A DNA stretch of 40,814 nt from an uncultured Roseburia sp. GTDB taxonomy: Bacteria; Bacillota; Clostridia; Lachnospirales; Lachnospiraceae. The position numbers and the translations under genes were made by a program. The notes beneath the pieces are model-generated. The model had not been told where the DNA came from. It was given only the letters and a program-made list of their open reading frames with translations, and did not search any database. Positions 33,352 through 40,814 of the stretch are shown here, in pieces; the stretch's first letter is position 1, and each line of letters begins with the position of its first letter. The stretch is from positions 1 through 40,814 of the forward strand of contig CAKRLC010000012.1 of the NCBI GenBank assembly GCA_934358955.1. Reading direction: 5' to 3'.

Positions 33352-35118
33352 ATGGGAACAGTAGGAAAAATTTATGGGATCAATGGTCCTGTTATTTCTT
33401 TAAAAGGAAATCTCGGATTTAAAATGTCTGAGATGGTTTATGTTGGAGAAAACAGACTGATCGGTGAAGTGATCGGTCTGACCAGGGAAAAAACAACGAT
33501 TCAGGTGTATGAAGAGACGACAGGGCTCCATCCGGGAGAAGTGGTCGAAGGAGCAGGCAGTGCGATCTGTGTGACACTTGCACCAGGTATCATTCATAAT
33601 ATTTTTGACGGTATAGAAAGACCTTTGGAGACGATCGCCGAAGAGAACGGTGCTTTTATCCCAACCGGAGTCAGTGTGGATGCGCTTGACCGGGAGAAAC
33701 GCTGGGAAGCTCATATGACAGTGAAAACAGGTGATTATGTGAGCAGTGGAAGTGTGATCGCAGAGGTTCCGGAGACAAAGTCAATTATCCATAAGGTTAT
33801 GCTGCCGCCTGGAATGGAAGGACGGGTGGTACGGGTAGAACCGGACGGTGCTTATACGATCGATCAGGAGATTGCTGTGATCGAAGATGATAATGGAAAG
33901 CACATATCGCTTACGATGACGCAGAAATGGCCGATTCGTATCCCAAGACCGATCGGAAAGAGATATCCGGCAGACAGACCGCTTGTGACAGGACAGCGTA
34001 TTTTAGATACACTTTTTCCAATTGCAAAAGGCGGAACAGCTGCGCTTCCGGGAGGGTTTGGAACCGGAAAAACAATGACGCAGCATCAGCTTGCAAAATG
34101 GTGTGATGCAGATGTGATCATTTATATCGGATGTGGGGAACGTGGAAATGAGATGACGAATGTACTCGAAGAATTTGGAGAACTGGTCGATCCAAAATCC
34201 GGAAATCTTCTGATGGAGCGTACCGTTCTCATCGCCAACACATCAAATATGCCTGTGGCTGCGAGAGAGGCGAGTATTTATACCGGTATCACACTGGCTG
34301 AATACTACCGTGATATGGGTTATCATGTTGCGATCATGGCCGATTCAACTTCCAGATGGGCAGAGGCATTACGGGAATTGTCAGGACGACTGGAAGAGAT
34401 GCCGGCAGAGGAAGGATTCCCGGCTTATCTGGCATCAAGATTATCTGCTTTTTATGAGCGTGCAGGTTATGTGGAAAACTTAAACGGAACGGATGGAAGT
34501 GTTACGATCATTGGAGCGGTATCTCCGCAGGGAGGTGATTTTTCCGAACCGGTTACACAAAATACAAAACGTTTTGTGCGATGCTTCCTGGCATTGGATA
34601 AATCACTTGCCTATGCAAGGCATTATCCTGCGATCAACTGGCTGACAAGCTATTCGGAATATGTAAATGATCTTGCTCCTTGGTATAGCAGTAATGTTGG
34701 AGATAATTTCATCTATTGCAGAAACCAGATTTTGAATATTCTCACAACGGAAAACAGATTAAATGAGATTGTAAAGCTGATCGGAAGCGACGTGCTACCG
34801 GATGACCAGAAGCTCATCTTAGAGATCGCGCGTGTGATCCGGCTTGGATTTTTACAGCAGAATGCGTTCCATGCGGACGATACCTTTGTACCAATGGAAA
34901 AACAGCTAAAGATGATGGAAACGATCCTGTATCTTTATGAAAAATGCAAGATTTTGATTGAGATGAATATGCCGATGGCACTGCTTCGAGAGTCTGATGT
35001 TTTTGAAAAAATCATTGCAATCAAATACGATGTGCCAAATAAAAATCCGGAGAAGTTTGAAGATTACCGCAGGATGATCGATGAATTTTATCAGCACCTG
35101 ATCGCGACCAATGCATAA
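33352..35118 (+). CDS. ntpA: V-type ATPase catalytic subunit A
   Basis: The 588-residue catalytic subunit. Walker A is GGFGTGKT (residues 234-241); the family usually has GPFGAGKT. The region between residues about 110 and 190 is the A-type insertion absent from F-type beta subunits. GCGERGNEMTNVLEEF and DSTSRWAEALRELSGRLEEMP are diagnostic. It hydrolyses or makes ATP in the A3B3 head. It begins 41 bp after subunit E and ends 27 bp before subunit B. Confidence 0.96.
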   Translation: MGTVGKIYGINGPVISLKGNLGFKMSEMVYVGENRLIGEVIGLTREKTTIQVYEETTGLHPGEVVEGAGSAICVTLAPGIIHNIFDGIERPLETIAEENGAFIPTGVSVDALDREKRWEAHMTVKTGDYVSSGSVIAEVPETKSIIHKVMLPPGMEGRVVRVEPDGAYTIDQEIAVIEDDNGKHISLTMTQKWPIRIPRPIGKRYPADRPLVTGQRILDTLFPIAKGGTAALPGGFGTGKTMTQHQLAKWCDADVIIYIGCGERGNEMTNVLEEFGELVDPKSGNLLMERTVLIANTSNMPVAAREASIYTGITLAEYYRDMGYHVAIMADSTSRWAEALRELSGRLEEMPAEEGFPAYLASRLSAFYERAGYVENLNGTDGSVTIIGAVSPQGGDFSEPVTQNTKRFVRCFLALDKSLAYARHYPAINWLTSYSEYVNDLAPWYSSNVGDNFIYCRNQILNILTTENRLNEIVKLIGSDVLPDDQKLILEIARVIRLGFLQQNAFHADDTFVPMEKQLKMMETILYLYEKCKILIEMNMPMALLRESDVFEKIIAIKYDVPNKNPEKFEDYRRMIDEFYQHLIATNA

Positions 35119-35145
35119 AATGACCGGTATGAATGGAGAAGAATT

Positions 35146-36537
35146 ATGTCGATTGAATATTTAGGATTAAGTGAGATCAACGGACCGCTGATCGTACTTG
35201 AGGGTGTGCAGGATGCTTTCTATGATGAGATCGTGGAATTTTCTGTAGACCCGGGTGACGGCGGACCACGTCAGAAAAAATTAGGACGTATTGTGGAGCT
35301 TTCGGAAGATAAGGCTGTGATCCAGGTTTTTGAGAGTACAGCAGAAATGTCTCTTTTAAATACGCATACAAAGCTGACCGGTCATCCAATGGAAATTGGA
35401 TTATCAGAAGATATTCTTGGAAGAACTTTTAACGGAATCGGGGAACCGATCGATGGACTTGGTCCGATCCATGCAGAAGTTTTTAAGGATGTGAACGGAC
35501 AGCCATTAAATCCGTGTACAAGAGAATACCCAAGAAATTATATCCGGACGGGAATTTCAGCAATTGACGGATTGACGACGTTGATCCGTGGACAAAAGCT
35601 GCCTATTTTTTCCGGAAACGGACTGCCGCATGACCAGCTGGCAGCACAGATCGTAGAGCAGGCAAGCTTAGGAGATGATTCAGATGAAGAATTTGCGATC
35701 GTGTTTGCAGCGATGGGTGTAAAATATGATGTGGCAGAATATTTTAAAAGAACGTTTGAAGAGTGCGGCGCGAGTGCGCATGTCGCCATGTTTTTAAATC
35801 TGTCAAATGATCCGGTAGTAGAACGTCTGATCACACCTAAGGTTGCACTTACGGCAGCAGAATATCTGGCATTTGAAAAAAATATGCATATCCTTGTTAT
35901 TTTAACAGATATGACTTCTTTTGCTGAGGCAATGCGAGAGGTTTCTTCCCTGAAAGGGGAGATCCCAAGCCGAAAAGGATATCCGGGTTATCTGTACAGT
36001 GAGCTGGCAGCGCTTTATGAGCGTGCCGGAATTGTAAAAGGAGCTTCTGGTTCTGTTACGCAGATTCCGATTTTAACGATGCCAAATGATGATATCACAC
36101 ATCCGATCCCGGATCTTACAGGATACATTACAGAGGGACAGATCGTTCTGGAGCGTTCCCTGCATCAGAAAACGATTTATCCGCCGATCAATGTGCTGCC
36201 ATCGTTGTCACGTCTGATGAAGGATGGTATTGGTGCAAAATACACAAGGGAAGATCATCAGGATGTGGCAAACCAGCTGTTCTCTTCTTATGCGAGAGTG
36301 GGAGAAGCGCGTGACCTTGCCAGTGTTATCGGAGAGGATGAGCTTTCACCGGTAGATAAAAAGTATCTGCAATTCGGGAATGCCTTCGAGAAGAAATTTG
36401 TCGGACAGGGGCAGAATGAGAACCGTTCCATTGAGGAGACATTAGATATTGGATGGAATCTGTTAAAGATCCTTCCAAGAGAAGAACTTGACCGTATTGA
36501 TACGAAGATCCTCGACAAATATTATCCGGTGCTGTAG
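35146..36537 (+). CDS. ntpB: V-type ATPase regulatory subunit B
   Basis: The 463-residue non-catalytic subunit, alternating with A in the head. It begins [21 protein letters not shown]. Where A has a P-loop, this has [18 protein letters not shown], as expected. [43 protein letters not shown] and the C-terminal [19 protein letters not shown] are family features. Unlike the other genes of the operon, it is separated from the next gene by 164 bp, which contain half of a palindromic repeat. Confidence 0.96.
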   Translation: MSIEYLGLSEINGPLIVLEGVQDAFYDEIVEFSVDPGDGGPRQKKLGRIVELSEDKAVIQVFESTAEMSLLNTHTKLTGHPMEIGLSEDILGRTFNGIGEPIDGLGPIHAEVFKDVNGQPLNPCTREYPRNYIRTGISAIDGLTTLIRGQKLPIFSGNGLPHDQLAAQIVEQASLGDDSDEEFAIVFAAMGVKYDVAEYFKRTFEECGASAHVAMFLNLSNDPVVERLITPKVALTAAEYLAFEKNMHILVILTDMTSFAEAMREVSSLKGEIPSRKGYPGYLYSELAALYERAGIVKGASGSVTQIPILTMPNDDITHPIPDLTGYITEGQIVLERSLHQKTIYPPINVLPSLSRLMKDGIGAKYTREDHQDVANQLFSSYARVGEARDLASVIGEDELSPVDKKYLQFGNAFEKKFVGQGQNENRSIEETLDIGWNLLKILPREELDRIDTKILDKYYPVL

Positions 36538-36544
36538 AAGCGGA

Positions 36545-36650
36545 GGCTTCCACGATTCAAGAGTCTTATCTCCATTGCACAAAAGAGAAACTTGCAATAT
36601 TATTTGCGCAATCTGACAGTAAATTTTCTATAGCTGATTTTTTTGTCGCA
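36545..36650 (+). repeat. Palindromic repeat copy 5 (right half, decayed) inside the ATPase operon
   Basis: It begins GGCTTCCACGATTCA, exactly the central-hairpin right arm of the 28224 copy, and continues GAGTCTTATCTCCATTGCACAAA nearly unchanged. The outer end (about 36617 onwards) is degenerate and the family end motif is barely recognisable. The left half is missing. It starts 8 bases after the ntpB stop codon and lies between ntpB and ntpD. The rest of the 164-bp gap carries the ntpD ribosome binding site AAAGGAG. Confidence 0.78.
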
Positions 36651-36701
36651 ACATCAGCGGATGTGGGCGACAGATAAAAATGACAGAAAGGAGATGCGAG
36701 T

Positions 36702-37316
36702 ATGGATCCGAATACATTTCCTACGAAAGGAAATCTGATCCTGGCGAAAAATTCCCTTGCATTATCGAAGCAGGGGTATGAGCTGATGGACAAAAAGAGA
36801 AATATCCTGATCCGGGAGCTGATGGATCTGATCGCTGAGGCAACGGATATTCAGGAGGAGATAGATACGACCTTTTCAGCTGCCTATCGTGCCCTGCAGA
36901 AGGCCAACCTGCAGATGGGAATCCATCAGGTAGAGCAGGTGAGCCTGTCTGTTCCGGTGGAGGATTCCATCCGGATCAAGAGGCGCAGTGTCATGGGAAC
37001 AGAGATTCCAAAAGTAGTATACGAGAAAGAAAATCTGAAACCGGCCTATTCCTTTTACGGAACAAAGATGTCTCTAGATGAGGCCTGTGCGCAGTTCCAA
37101 AAGGTAAAAGAACTGACGATCCGGCTGGCAGAGATCGAGAACTCAGCTTATCGTCTGGCTTATAATATTAAAAAGACGCAGAAAAGAGCAAATGCTCTTC
37201 AGAACATTACAATCCCGAAATTTGAAAATCTGGCAAAAGAGATCCAGGAATACCTGGAAGAAAAAGAACGTGAGGATTTTACCAGATTAAAAGTGATAAA
37301 GAAAATGAAGGGATAA
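36702..37316 (+). CDS. ntpD: V-type ATPase subunit D
   Basis: A 204-residue central-rotor subunit. The N-terminus (FPTKGNLILAKNSLALSKQGYELMDKKRNILIREL) and the C-terminal LAYNIKKTQKRANALQNITIPKFE are both diagnostic coiled-coil segments. It turns inside the A3B3 head. AAAGGAG is placed about eight bases before ATG 36702. It is the last gene of the operon, ends 44 bp from the convergent LysR gene, and has no obvious terminator after it. Confidence 0.95.
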   Translation: MDPNTFPTKGNLILAKNSLALSKQGYELMDKKRNILIRELMDLIAEATDIQEEIDTTFSAAYRALQKANLQMGIHQVEQVSLSVPVEDSIRIKRRSVMGTEIPKVVYEKENLKPAYSFYGTKMSLDEACAQFQKVKELTIRLAEIENSAYRLAYNIKKTQKRANALQNITIPKFENLAKEIQEYLEEKEREDFTRLKVIKKMKG

Positions 37317-37360
37317 GAAGCGGAAGAACAGAGGCGCACCGGGTGATTCAAGGATGAATG

Positions 37361-38302
37361 TTACAGGGAATTCCAAAAGTCATGCGCGAGCGAAATAAAA
37401 TCTTTGGCGGCCTCACTGGTATAAGCCCTTGCATTGCAGCAGGAGACCACTTCCCAGGTCGGATGCTCTGGAAGACAGTAATAGTTTATTTTCCGGTTGT
37501 CCGGATCAACGTAATATTCCGGGATAAGACCGCAGCAGAGGCCGGCTTCTATCATATTTAAAATAGTATAGGTACTTGCTGTTTCAAACAGGATATGTGG
37601 TTCATAGCCTGCATTCCGAAACAGCAGGTCTACTAAAATCCGGAGGGTTGACTGCTTGTACAGCAGGACAAAAGCTTCATTTTTCAGATGCTTTAAAGAC
37701 ATTGTTGGAAATTGAAACCGTCCGGGAGAGACAGTCTGTTTTGTGTACAGGGCTGTCTTTTTTTCTTCTTCAAATTGCATGGAAGCAGGGACTGCCAGAT
37801 AGATCTCTTCCGTTTTCATTGGCGTATAGGAGAAGCCTGTTTTTTGTTGATAAGGAAGCAGCGTCAGAAAACCAACATCTAGAGAGTGCTCGCTGATGCG
37901 GGTTAATTGCTCTGCAACACTTAATTCTACAGGCTCAACGACAATCTGCGGATGCATGGCATGGAATTTTGGGTAAACGTTGGAAAACATGGAAGTACCA
38001 CGGTTTGGGGTAAAGCCGATGGAAAGATTACCCTTTCGTTGATGCTCTAAGTCAAAAATCTGGTTATATGTATTCTGTTTAATATGCATGATCTCTTTTG
38101 CAGCAGCAATATAAATCTTGCCGGCTTCGGTTGGACGCCAGTCGGTTCTGGAACGGTGGAACAGCTCTGTTCCCAACTCTTTTTCTAATTTCAGCAGCTG
38201 CTGATTTAACGCAGACTGGGAAATATAGAGCTTTTCAGCAGCATGTGTGATGTTATTTTCTTCAGCAATTTTCAAAATATATTCAATCTGTTTTAAATCC
38301 AT
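37361..38302 (-). CDS. LysR family transcriptional regulator
   Basis: A 313-residue LysR regulator. The N-terminal winged helix-turn-helix is clear (MDLKQIEYILKIAEENNITHAAEKLYISQSALNQQLLKLEKELG), and residues about 90-300 form the two-lobed effector domain (KGNLSIGFTPNRGTSMF). It is divergent from garD with 157 bp between, the classical arrangement for a LysR activator of a catabolic gene. The effector is unknown; galactarate or a related aldarate is a reasonable inference from the neighbour. Confidence 0.93.
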   Translation of the reverse strand: MDLKQIEYILKIAEENNITHAAEKLYISQSALNQQLLKLEKELGTELFHRSRTDWRPTEAGKIYIAAAKEIMHIKQNTYNQIFDLEHQRKGNLSIGFTPNRGTSMFSNVYPKFHAMHPQIVVEPVELSVAEQLTRISEHSLDVGFLTLLPYQQKTGFSYTPMKTEEIYLAVPASMQFEEEKKTALYTKQTVSPGRFQFPTMSLKHLKNEAFVLLYKQSTLRILVDLLFRNAGYEPHILFETASTYTILNMIEAGLCCGLIPEYYVDPDNRKINYYCLPEHPTWEVVSCCNARAYTSEAAKDFISLAHDFWNSL

Positions 38303-38323
38303 AGTGGTTTCTCCCTGACAGAA

Positions 38324-38392
38324 CTCTAAGAAAAACTTAGAGAACTATAAATACTATGCGTTTTACTTATTATAAGAATTACTTTATAATAA
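38324..38392. promoter_or_regulatory. Two inverted repeats between lysR and garD, candidate LysR sites
   Basis: CTCTAAG-AAAAA-CTTAGAG lies at 38324-38342. TTATTATAA (38367-38375) and TTATAATAA (38384-38392) form a second perfect inverted repeat with an 8-base spacer. Both fall in the divergent promoter region, where LysR regulators normally bind. Confidence 0.55.
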
Positions 38393-38459
38393 AACCATCA
38401 GGAAATCAACCGGAAATTCAAAGAATTCCGGACATGTAAGAGAACGAAGGAGGACGACA

Positions 38460-39986
38460 ATGGCGAAAAAAATCAGCCCTTTATTTGTTCGCATCAATGA
38501 CATCGATAATGTAGCGATCGCTGTCAAAGACCTTCCTGCAGGCACAGAAGTTGCAGAAGGAATTGTGACAAATATGGAAATCCCACAGGCTCATAAGGTT
38601 GCTTTAGAGGACATTGGAGCAGGCGAAAAAGTGGTTCGTTATGGAGTAATCTTAGGATACGCAAAAGAACCGATCAAGCAGGGTGACTGGATCAACGAGT
38701 TTATGTTAGAATTACCGGCACCACCATCTGTAGATGAGATGGAGTATGGCAAAAATATCGTAACAGATCTGCCGGAACCACCTAGAAAAACATTTATGGG
38801 TTACCGCAATCCAAACGGCGGCTATGCAGGTACGAGAAATATTCTTGGAATCAGCACAACCGTACAGTGTGTAACAGGTGTATTAAATGTTGCAGTAAAG
38901 AGAATGAAAGAGGAATTACTTCCAAAATATCCAAATGTAGATGATATCGTTCCGATCAATCATGCATATGGATGTGGTGTTGCGATCAATGCACCGGAAG
39001 CAGTGATCCCGATCCGTGCATTACATAATCTTGCAAAGCATCCAAACTTTGGCGGTCAGTTAATGGTCGTTGGATTAGGATGTGAAAAATTAACGGTTGA
39101 AAAATTACTGGATGCAGAAGACATCACTCCTGAAAATGTCATTATTCTCCAGGAACAGGCCGGATTTGATGCAATGATCGATGCATTAATGAAAATGGCA
39201 GACAAAAAGCTTGCTATTTTAAATGAAAGAAAGAGAGAAGAGTTACCACTTTCTGAGCTCTGTATCGGTATGCAGTGCGGCGGTAGTGATGCGTTCTCCG
39301 GTGTGACAGCGAATCCTTCAGCAGGATATGCAGCAGATATGCTTGTAAAGGGTGGCGCAACGGTTATGTTCTCTGAAGTTACAGAGGTACGTGATGGCGT
39401 TCATTACATTGCAGAGCGTTGTGTAGACAAAGAAGTCTGTGACAAGCTGTCCAGAGAAATGAAATGGTATGATCATTACCTTGAAGAGGGTGAAGTAGAC
39501 AGAAGTGCGAACCCGACTCCTGGTAATAAAAAAGGCGGACTTTGCAACATCGTTGAAAAAGCAATGGGATCTATTGCAAAATCCGGTACTTCACCGATCG
39601 TTGAAGTATTATCACCAGCAGAAAAACCAAGCAAGCATGGTCTGATCTATGCAGCAACTCCAGCCAGTGATATCGTATGTGGACCTTGCCAGTTAGCAAG
39701 TGGTATCACATTACAGGTATTCATGACCGGACGTGGAACACCTTATGGTCTTGCAACAGCTCCTGTTATCAAAGTCTGTTCAAGAAATGAGATGAAACAG
39801 ATGTGGGGAGACCTGATCGATATCAACGCAGGTCCGATCGCAACAGGTGACGCAACCATTCAGGATATCGGAACACAGTTATTCAATAAGATCCTTGCAG
39901 TAGCAAGCGGAGAAGATCAGGCAGCTACAGAGAAATACAAACTCTATAATGATTTCTGCATCTTTAACCCGGCACCTATTACCTAA
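38460..39986 (+). CDS. garD: Galactarate dehydratase-like (UxaA/GarD family) enzyme
   Basis: A 508-residue sugar-acid dehydratase. The N-terminal SAF-like domain (residues about 1-100: VRINDIDNVAIAVKDLPAGTEV...IPQAHKVALEDI) precedes the catalytic part with FMGYRNPNGGYAGTRNILGI, NHAYGCGVAINAPEAVIPIR, GLGCEKL and MQCGGSDAFSGVTANPS. The pattern is closest to D-galactarate dehydratase, which removes water from D-galactarate to give 5-keto-4-deoxy-D-glucarate; altronate dehydratase is the main alternative. AGGAGG precedes ATG 38460. It is flanked by a divergent LysR and a downstream GntR regulator, as in inducible hexarate catabolism. No aldolase or permease is in the window. Confidence 0.85.
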   Translation: MAKKISPLFVRINDIDNVAIAVKDLPAGTEVAEGIVTNMEIPQAHKVALEDIGAGEKVVRYGVILGYAKEPIKQGDWINEFMLELPAPPSVDEMEYGKNIVTDLPEPPRKTFMGYRNPNGGYAGTRNILGISTTVQCVTGVLNVAVKRMKEELLPKYPNVDDIVPINHAYGCGVAINAPEAVIPIRALHNLAKHPNFGGQLMVVGLGCEKLTVEKLLDAEDITPENVIILQEQAGFDAMIDALMKMADKKLAILNERKREELPLSELCIGMQCGGSDAFSGVTANPSAGYAADMLVKGGATVMFSEVTEVRDGVHYIAERCVDKEVCDKLSREMKWYDHYLEEGEVDRSANPTPGNKKGGLCNIVEKAMGSIAKSGTSPIVEVLSPAEKPSKHGLIYAATPASDIVCGPCQLASGITLQVFMTGRGTPYGLATAPVIKVCSRNEMKQMWGDLIDINAGPIATGDATIQDIGTQLFNKILAVASGEDQAATEKYKLYNDFCIFNPAPIT

Positions 39987-40003
39987 AAGAAAAAAATAGC
40001 AGA

Positions 40004-40047
40004 TTCCCTTCTTTTCCGTTATAATAAGGAGAAGAAGGGAGTTTTTT
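40004..40047 (+). terminator. Terminator after garD overlapping the gntR ribosome binding site
   Basis: TCCCTTCTTTTCC (40005-40017) pairs with the GGAGAAGAAGGGA arm (40028-40040), then TTTTTTT (40042-40048). The 3' arm contains the purine-rich ribosome binding site GAAGGGAG for ATG 40049, and the loop contains TATAAT (40020-40025), a possible -10 box without a visible -35. Confidence 0.75.
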
Positions 40048-40048
40048 T

Positions 40049-40729
40049 ATGCCAAAAATTCATTACAAATCTTTACCGGAAAAAACAGCAGATGTGATCT
40101 CAGACCTTATTTACCAGAAAAATTATATGCCTGGTACGAAGCTGCCAAATGAGATAGAGCTTGCACAGGAGCTTGAAGTAAGCCGGAATACAGTCAGGGA
40201 GGCAATCCGGCTGTTGACAGAGCGCGGTGTGTTAGAAGTGCGCAGAGGTTCAGGCACCTTTGTATCTGCAAAAATCAGGCTGACAGAGGATCCGCTTGGA
40301 TTATCCTTAATCTGTGATAAGAAAAAACTGGCATGGGATCTGATGGAGATCCGTCTTATGATCGAACCGCGGATGGCGTCCATGGCAGCCGAGCATGCAA
40401 CTGCGGCTGAGATTGGGAAATTAAAGGATACCTGCCGAAGATTAGAAGAAGCAGTACAGAAAGGGAATCATTATTATGAAGCAGATATGGAATTTCATAC
40501 GATGGTTGCCGGTTGCAGCAGAAATCTGGTAGTTCATAATATTATCCCTGCGATCAACCAGACGATCCTTTTACAGGAAAATATTTTTTCAGAACCAATG
40601 AAACAGAAAACAGTAGATTATCATTGGCGTATTTGCCGTGCCATTGAAAAACACCAGTGCAATGAGGCGTATCAGGCAATGCTGGCACACCTTGTTACGA
40701 GCAGGGAACGTCTTTTTGACATTAAATAA
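40049..40729 (+). CDS. GntR/FadR family transcriptional regulator
   Basis: A 226-residue regulator. Residues about 10-70 are the GntR winged helix (MPGTKLPNEIELAQELEVSRNTVREAIRLLTERGVLEVRRGSGTFV). Residues about 90-220 form the all-helical FCD ligand domain of the FadR subgroup, with DLMEIRLMIEPRMASMAAEHAT, an acidic/His-rich ...ADMEFHTMVAGCS... motif and ...DYHWRICRAIEKHQ..., the usual metal-binding Asp/His set. Such regulators often sense sugar acids. It lies 60 bp after garD, with a terminator between them that overlaps its translation start. It could repress garD and itself. Confidence 0.93.
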   Translation: MPKIHYKSLPEKTADVISDLIYQKNYMPGTKLPNEIELAQELEVSRNTVREAIRLLTERGVLEVRRGSGTFVSAKIRLTEDPLGLSLICDKKKLAWDLMEIRLMIEPRMASMAAEHATAAEIGKLKDTCRRLEEAVQKGNHYYEADMEFHTMVAGCSRNLVVHNIIPAINQTILLQENIFSEPMKQKTVDYHWRICRAIEKHQCNEAYQAMLAHLVTSRERLFDIK

Positions 40730-40758
40730 GAGATAAGGAACGGTGCTGTTGTCTTATA

Positions 40759-40814
40759 AGATTCGGGTGTCAAAAGCTCTGCACCTTAGTTTAGAATGTC
40801 AAATTGCACAAAAA
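40759..40814 (+). repeat. Palindromic repeat copy 6 (runs off the window end)
   Basis: It begins AGATTCGGGTGTCAAAAG and continues CTTAGTTTAGAATGTCAAATTGCACA, the same arm type as the copy at 7016-7079 read in reverse. It is cut by the window edge, so whether it is complete is unknown. It follows gntR by about 30 bp. Confidence 0.8.

Noticed and set aside
37317..37360. Terminator at the end of the V-type ATPase operon
   Set aside because: No stem with a T-run is visible in the 44 bp before the convergent LysR gene.
37305..37360. A seventh copy of the palindromic repeat after ntpD
   Set aside because: Only GAAGCGGA and GATTCAAG resemble copy 5; this is too little to distinguish from chance.
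3094..40814. Classification of the palindromes as RAYT-type REP sequences
   Set aside because: No GTAG-type tetranucleotide next to the stem and no RAYT transposase gene in the window; the units are also much longer.

Overview
The window looks like chromosome of a spore-forming, anaerobic gut Firmicute, most likely a member of the Lachnospiraceae. The pointers are low-to-moderate GC, AGGAGG-type ribosome binding sites, a T-box in front of tyrS, a multisubunit [FeFe] hydrogenase, a V-type (ntp-type) ATPase, a Csp-like subtilase and dense clostridial-style transcriptional regulators. No rRNA, tRNA, CRISPR array, transposase gene or phage gene was seen.

Layout. 1-4640: the 3' end of a subtilisin-family protease, a DUF1846 protein and an iron-containing alcohol dehydrogenase with a probable Rex operator. 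4791-6929: two minus-strand genes (GT-D-like glycosyltransferase, acyltransferase) bracketed by two copies of a palindromic repeat. 7127-17169: a surface-glycan operon behind a consensus promoter. It encodes a multipass membrane protein, a GT11 fucosyltransferase, an ABC flippase-type exporter, a second fucosyltransferase-like protein, a WecG/TagA-type transferase, an asparagine-synthase-type amidotransferase and two acyltransferases. An AraC regulator (minus strand) separates it from gmd, fcl and manC (18237-21682), which together make GDP-L-fucose from mannose-1-phosphate. The two blocks therefore form one pathway: donor synthesis, fucosyl transfer, decoration and export.

21717-24232: manC/tyrS convergent terminator, tyrS, its T-box leader with an extra 120-nt cloverleaf-like structure, and a small ferritin-like protein. 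24514-28103: a NuoF-FeS/GltD fusion and a multi-cluster [FeFe] hydrogenase, overlapping by 7 nt. 28669-37316: a nine-gene V-type ATPase operon in the order ntpF-C-I-K-G-E-A-B-D. 37361-40729: a LysR regulator divergent from a GarD-like galactarate dehydratase, followed by a GntR regulator.

The most interesting signal outside the genes is a dispersed family of imperfect palindromes, at least six copies in 41 kb. They share the end GGATTCGGGTGTCAAAAGG. The only complete long copy (28224-28460) can fold as a cloverleaf: a 22-bp closing stem, two similar TTGCAC...GTGCAA side hairpins and a central hairpin. A short complete copy (4645-4770) keeps pairing in its closing stem although its sequence differs. 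Two other copies are complementary halves broken at the central hairpin. Most copies lie directly next to T-runs, often those of intrinsic terminators. A different cloverleaf-like structure sits between the tyrS T-box and the tyrS start codon.
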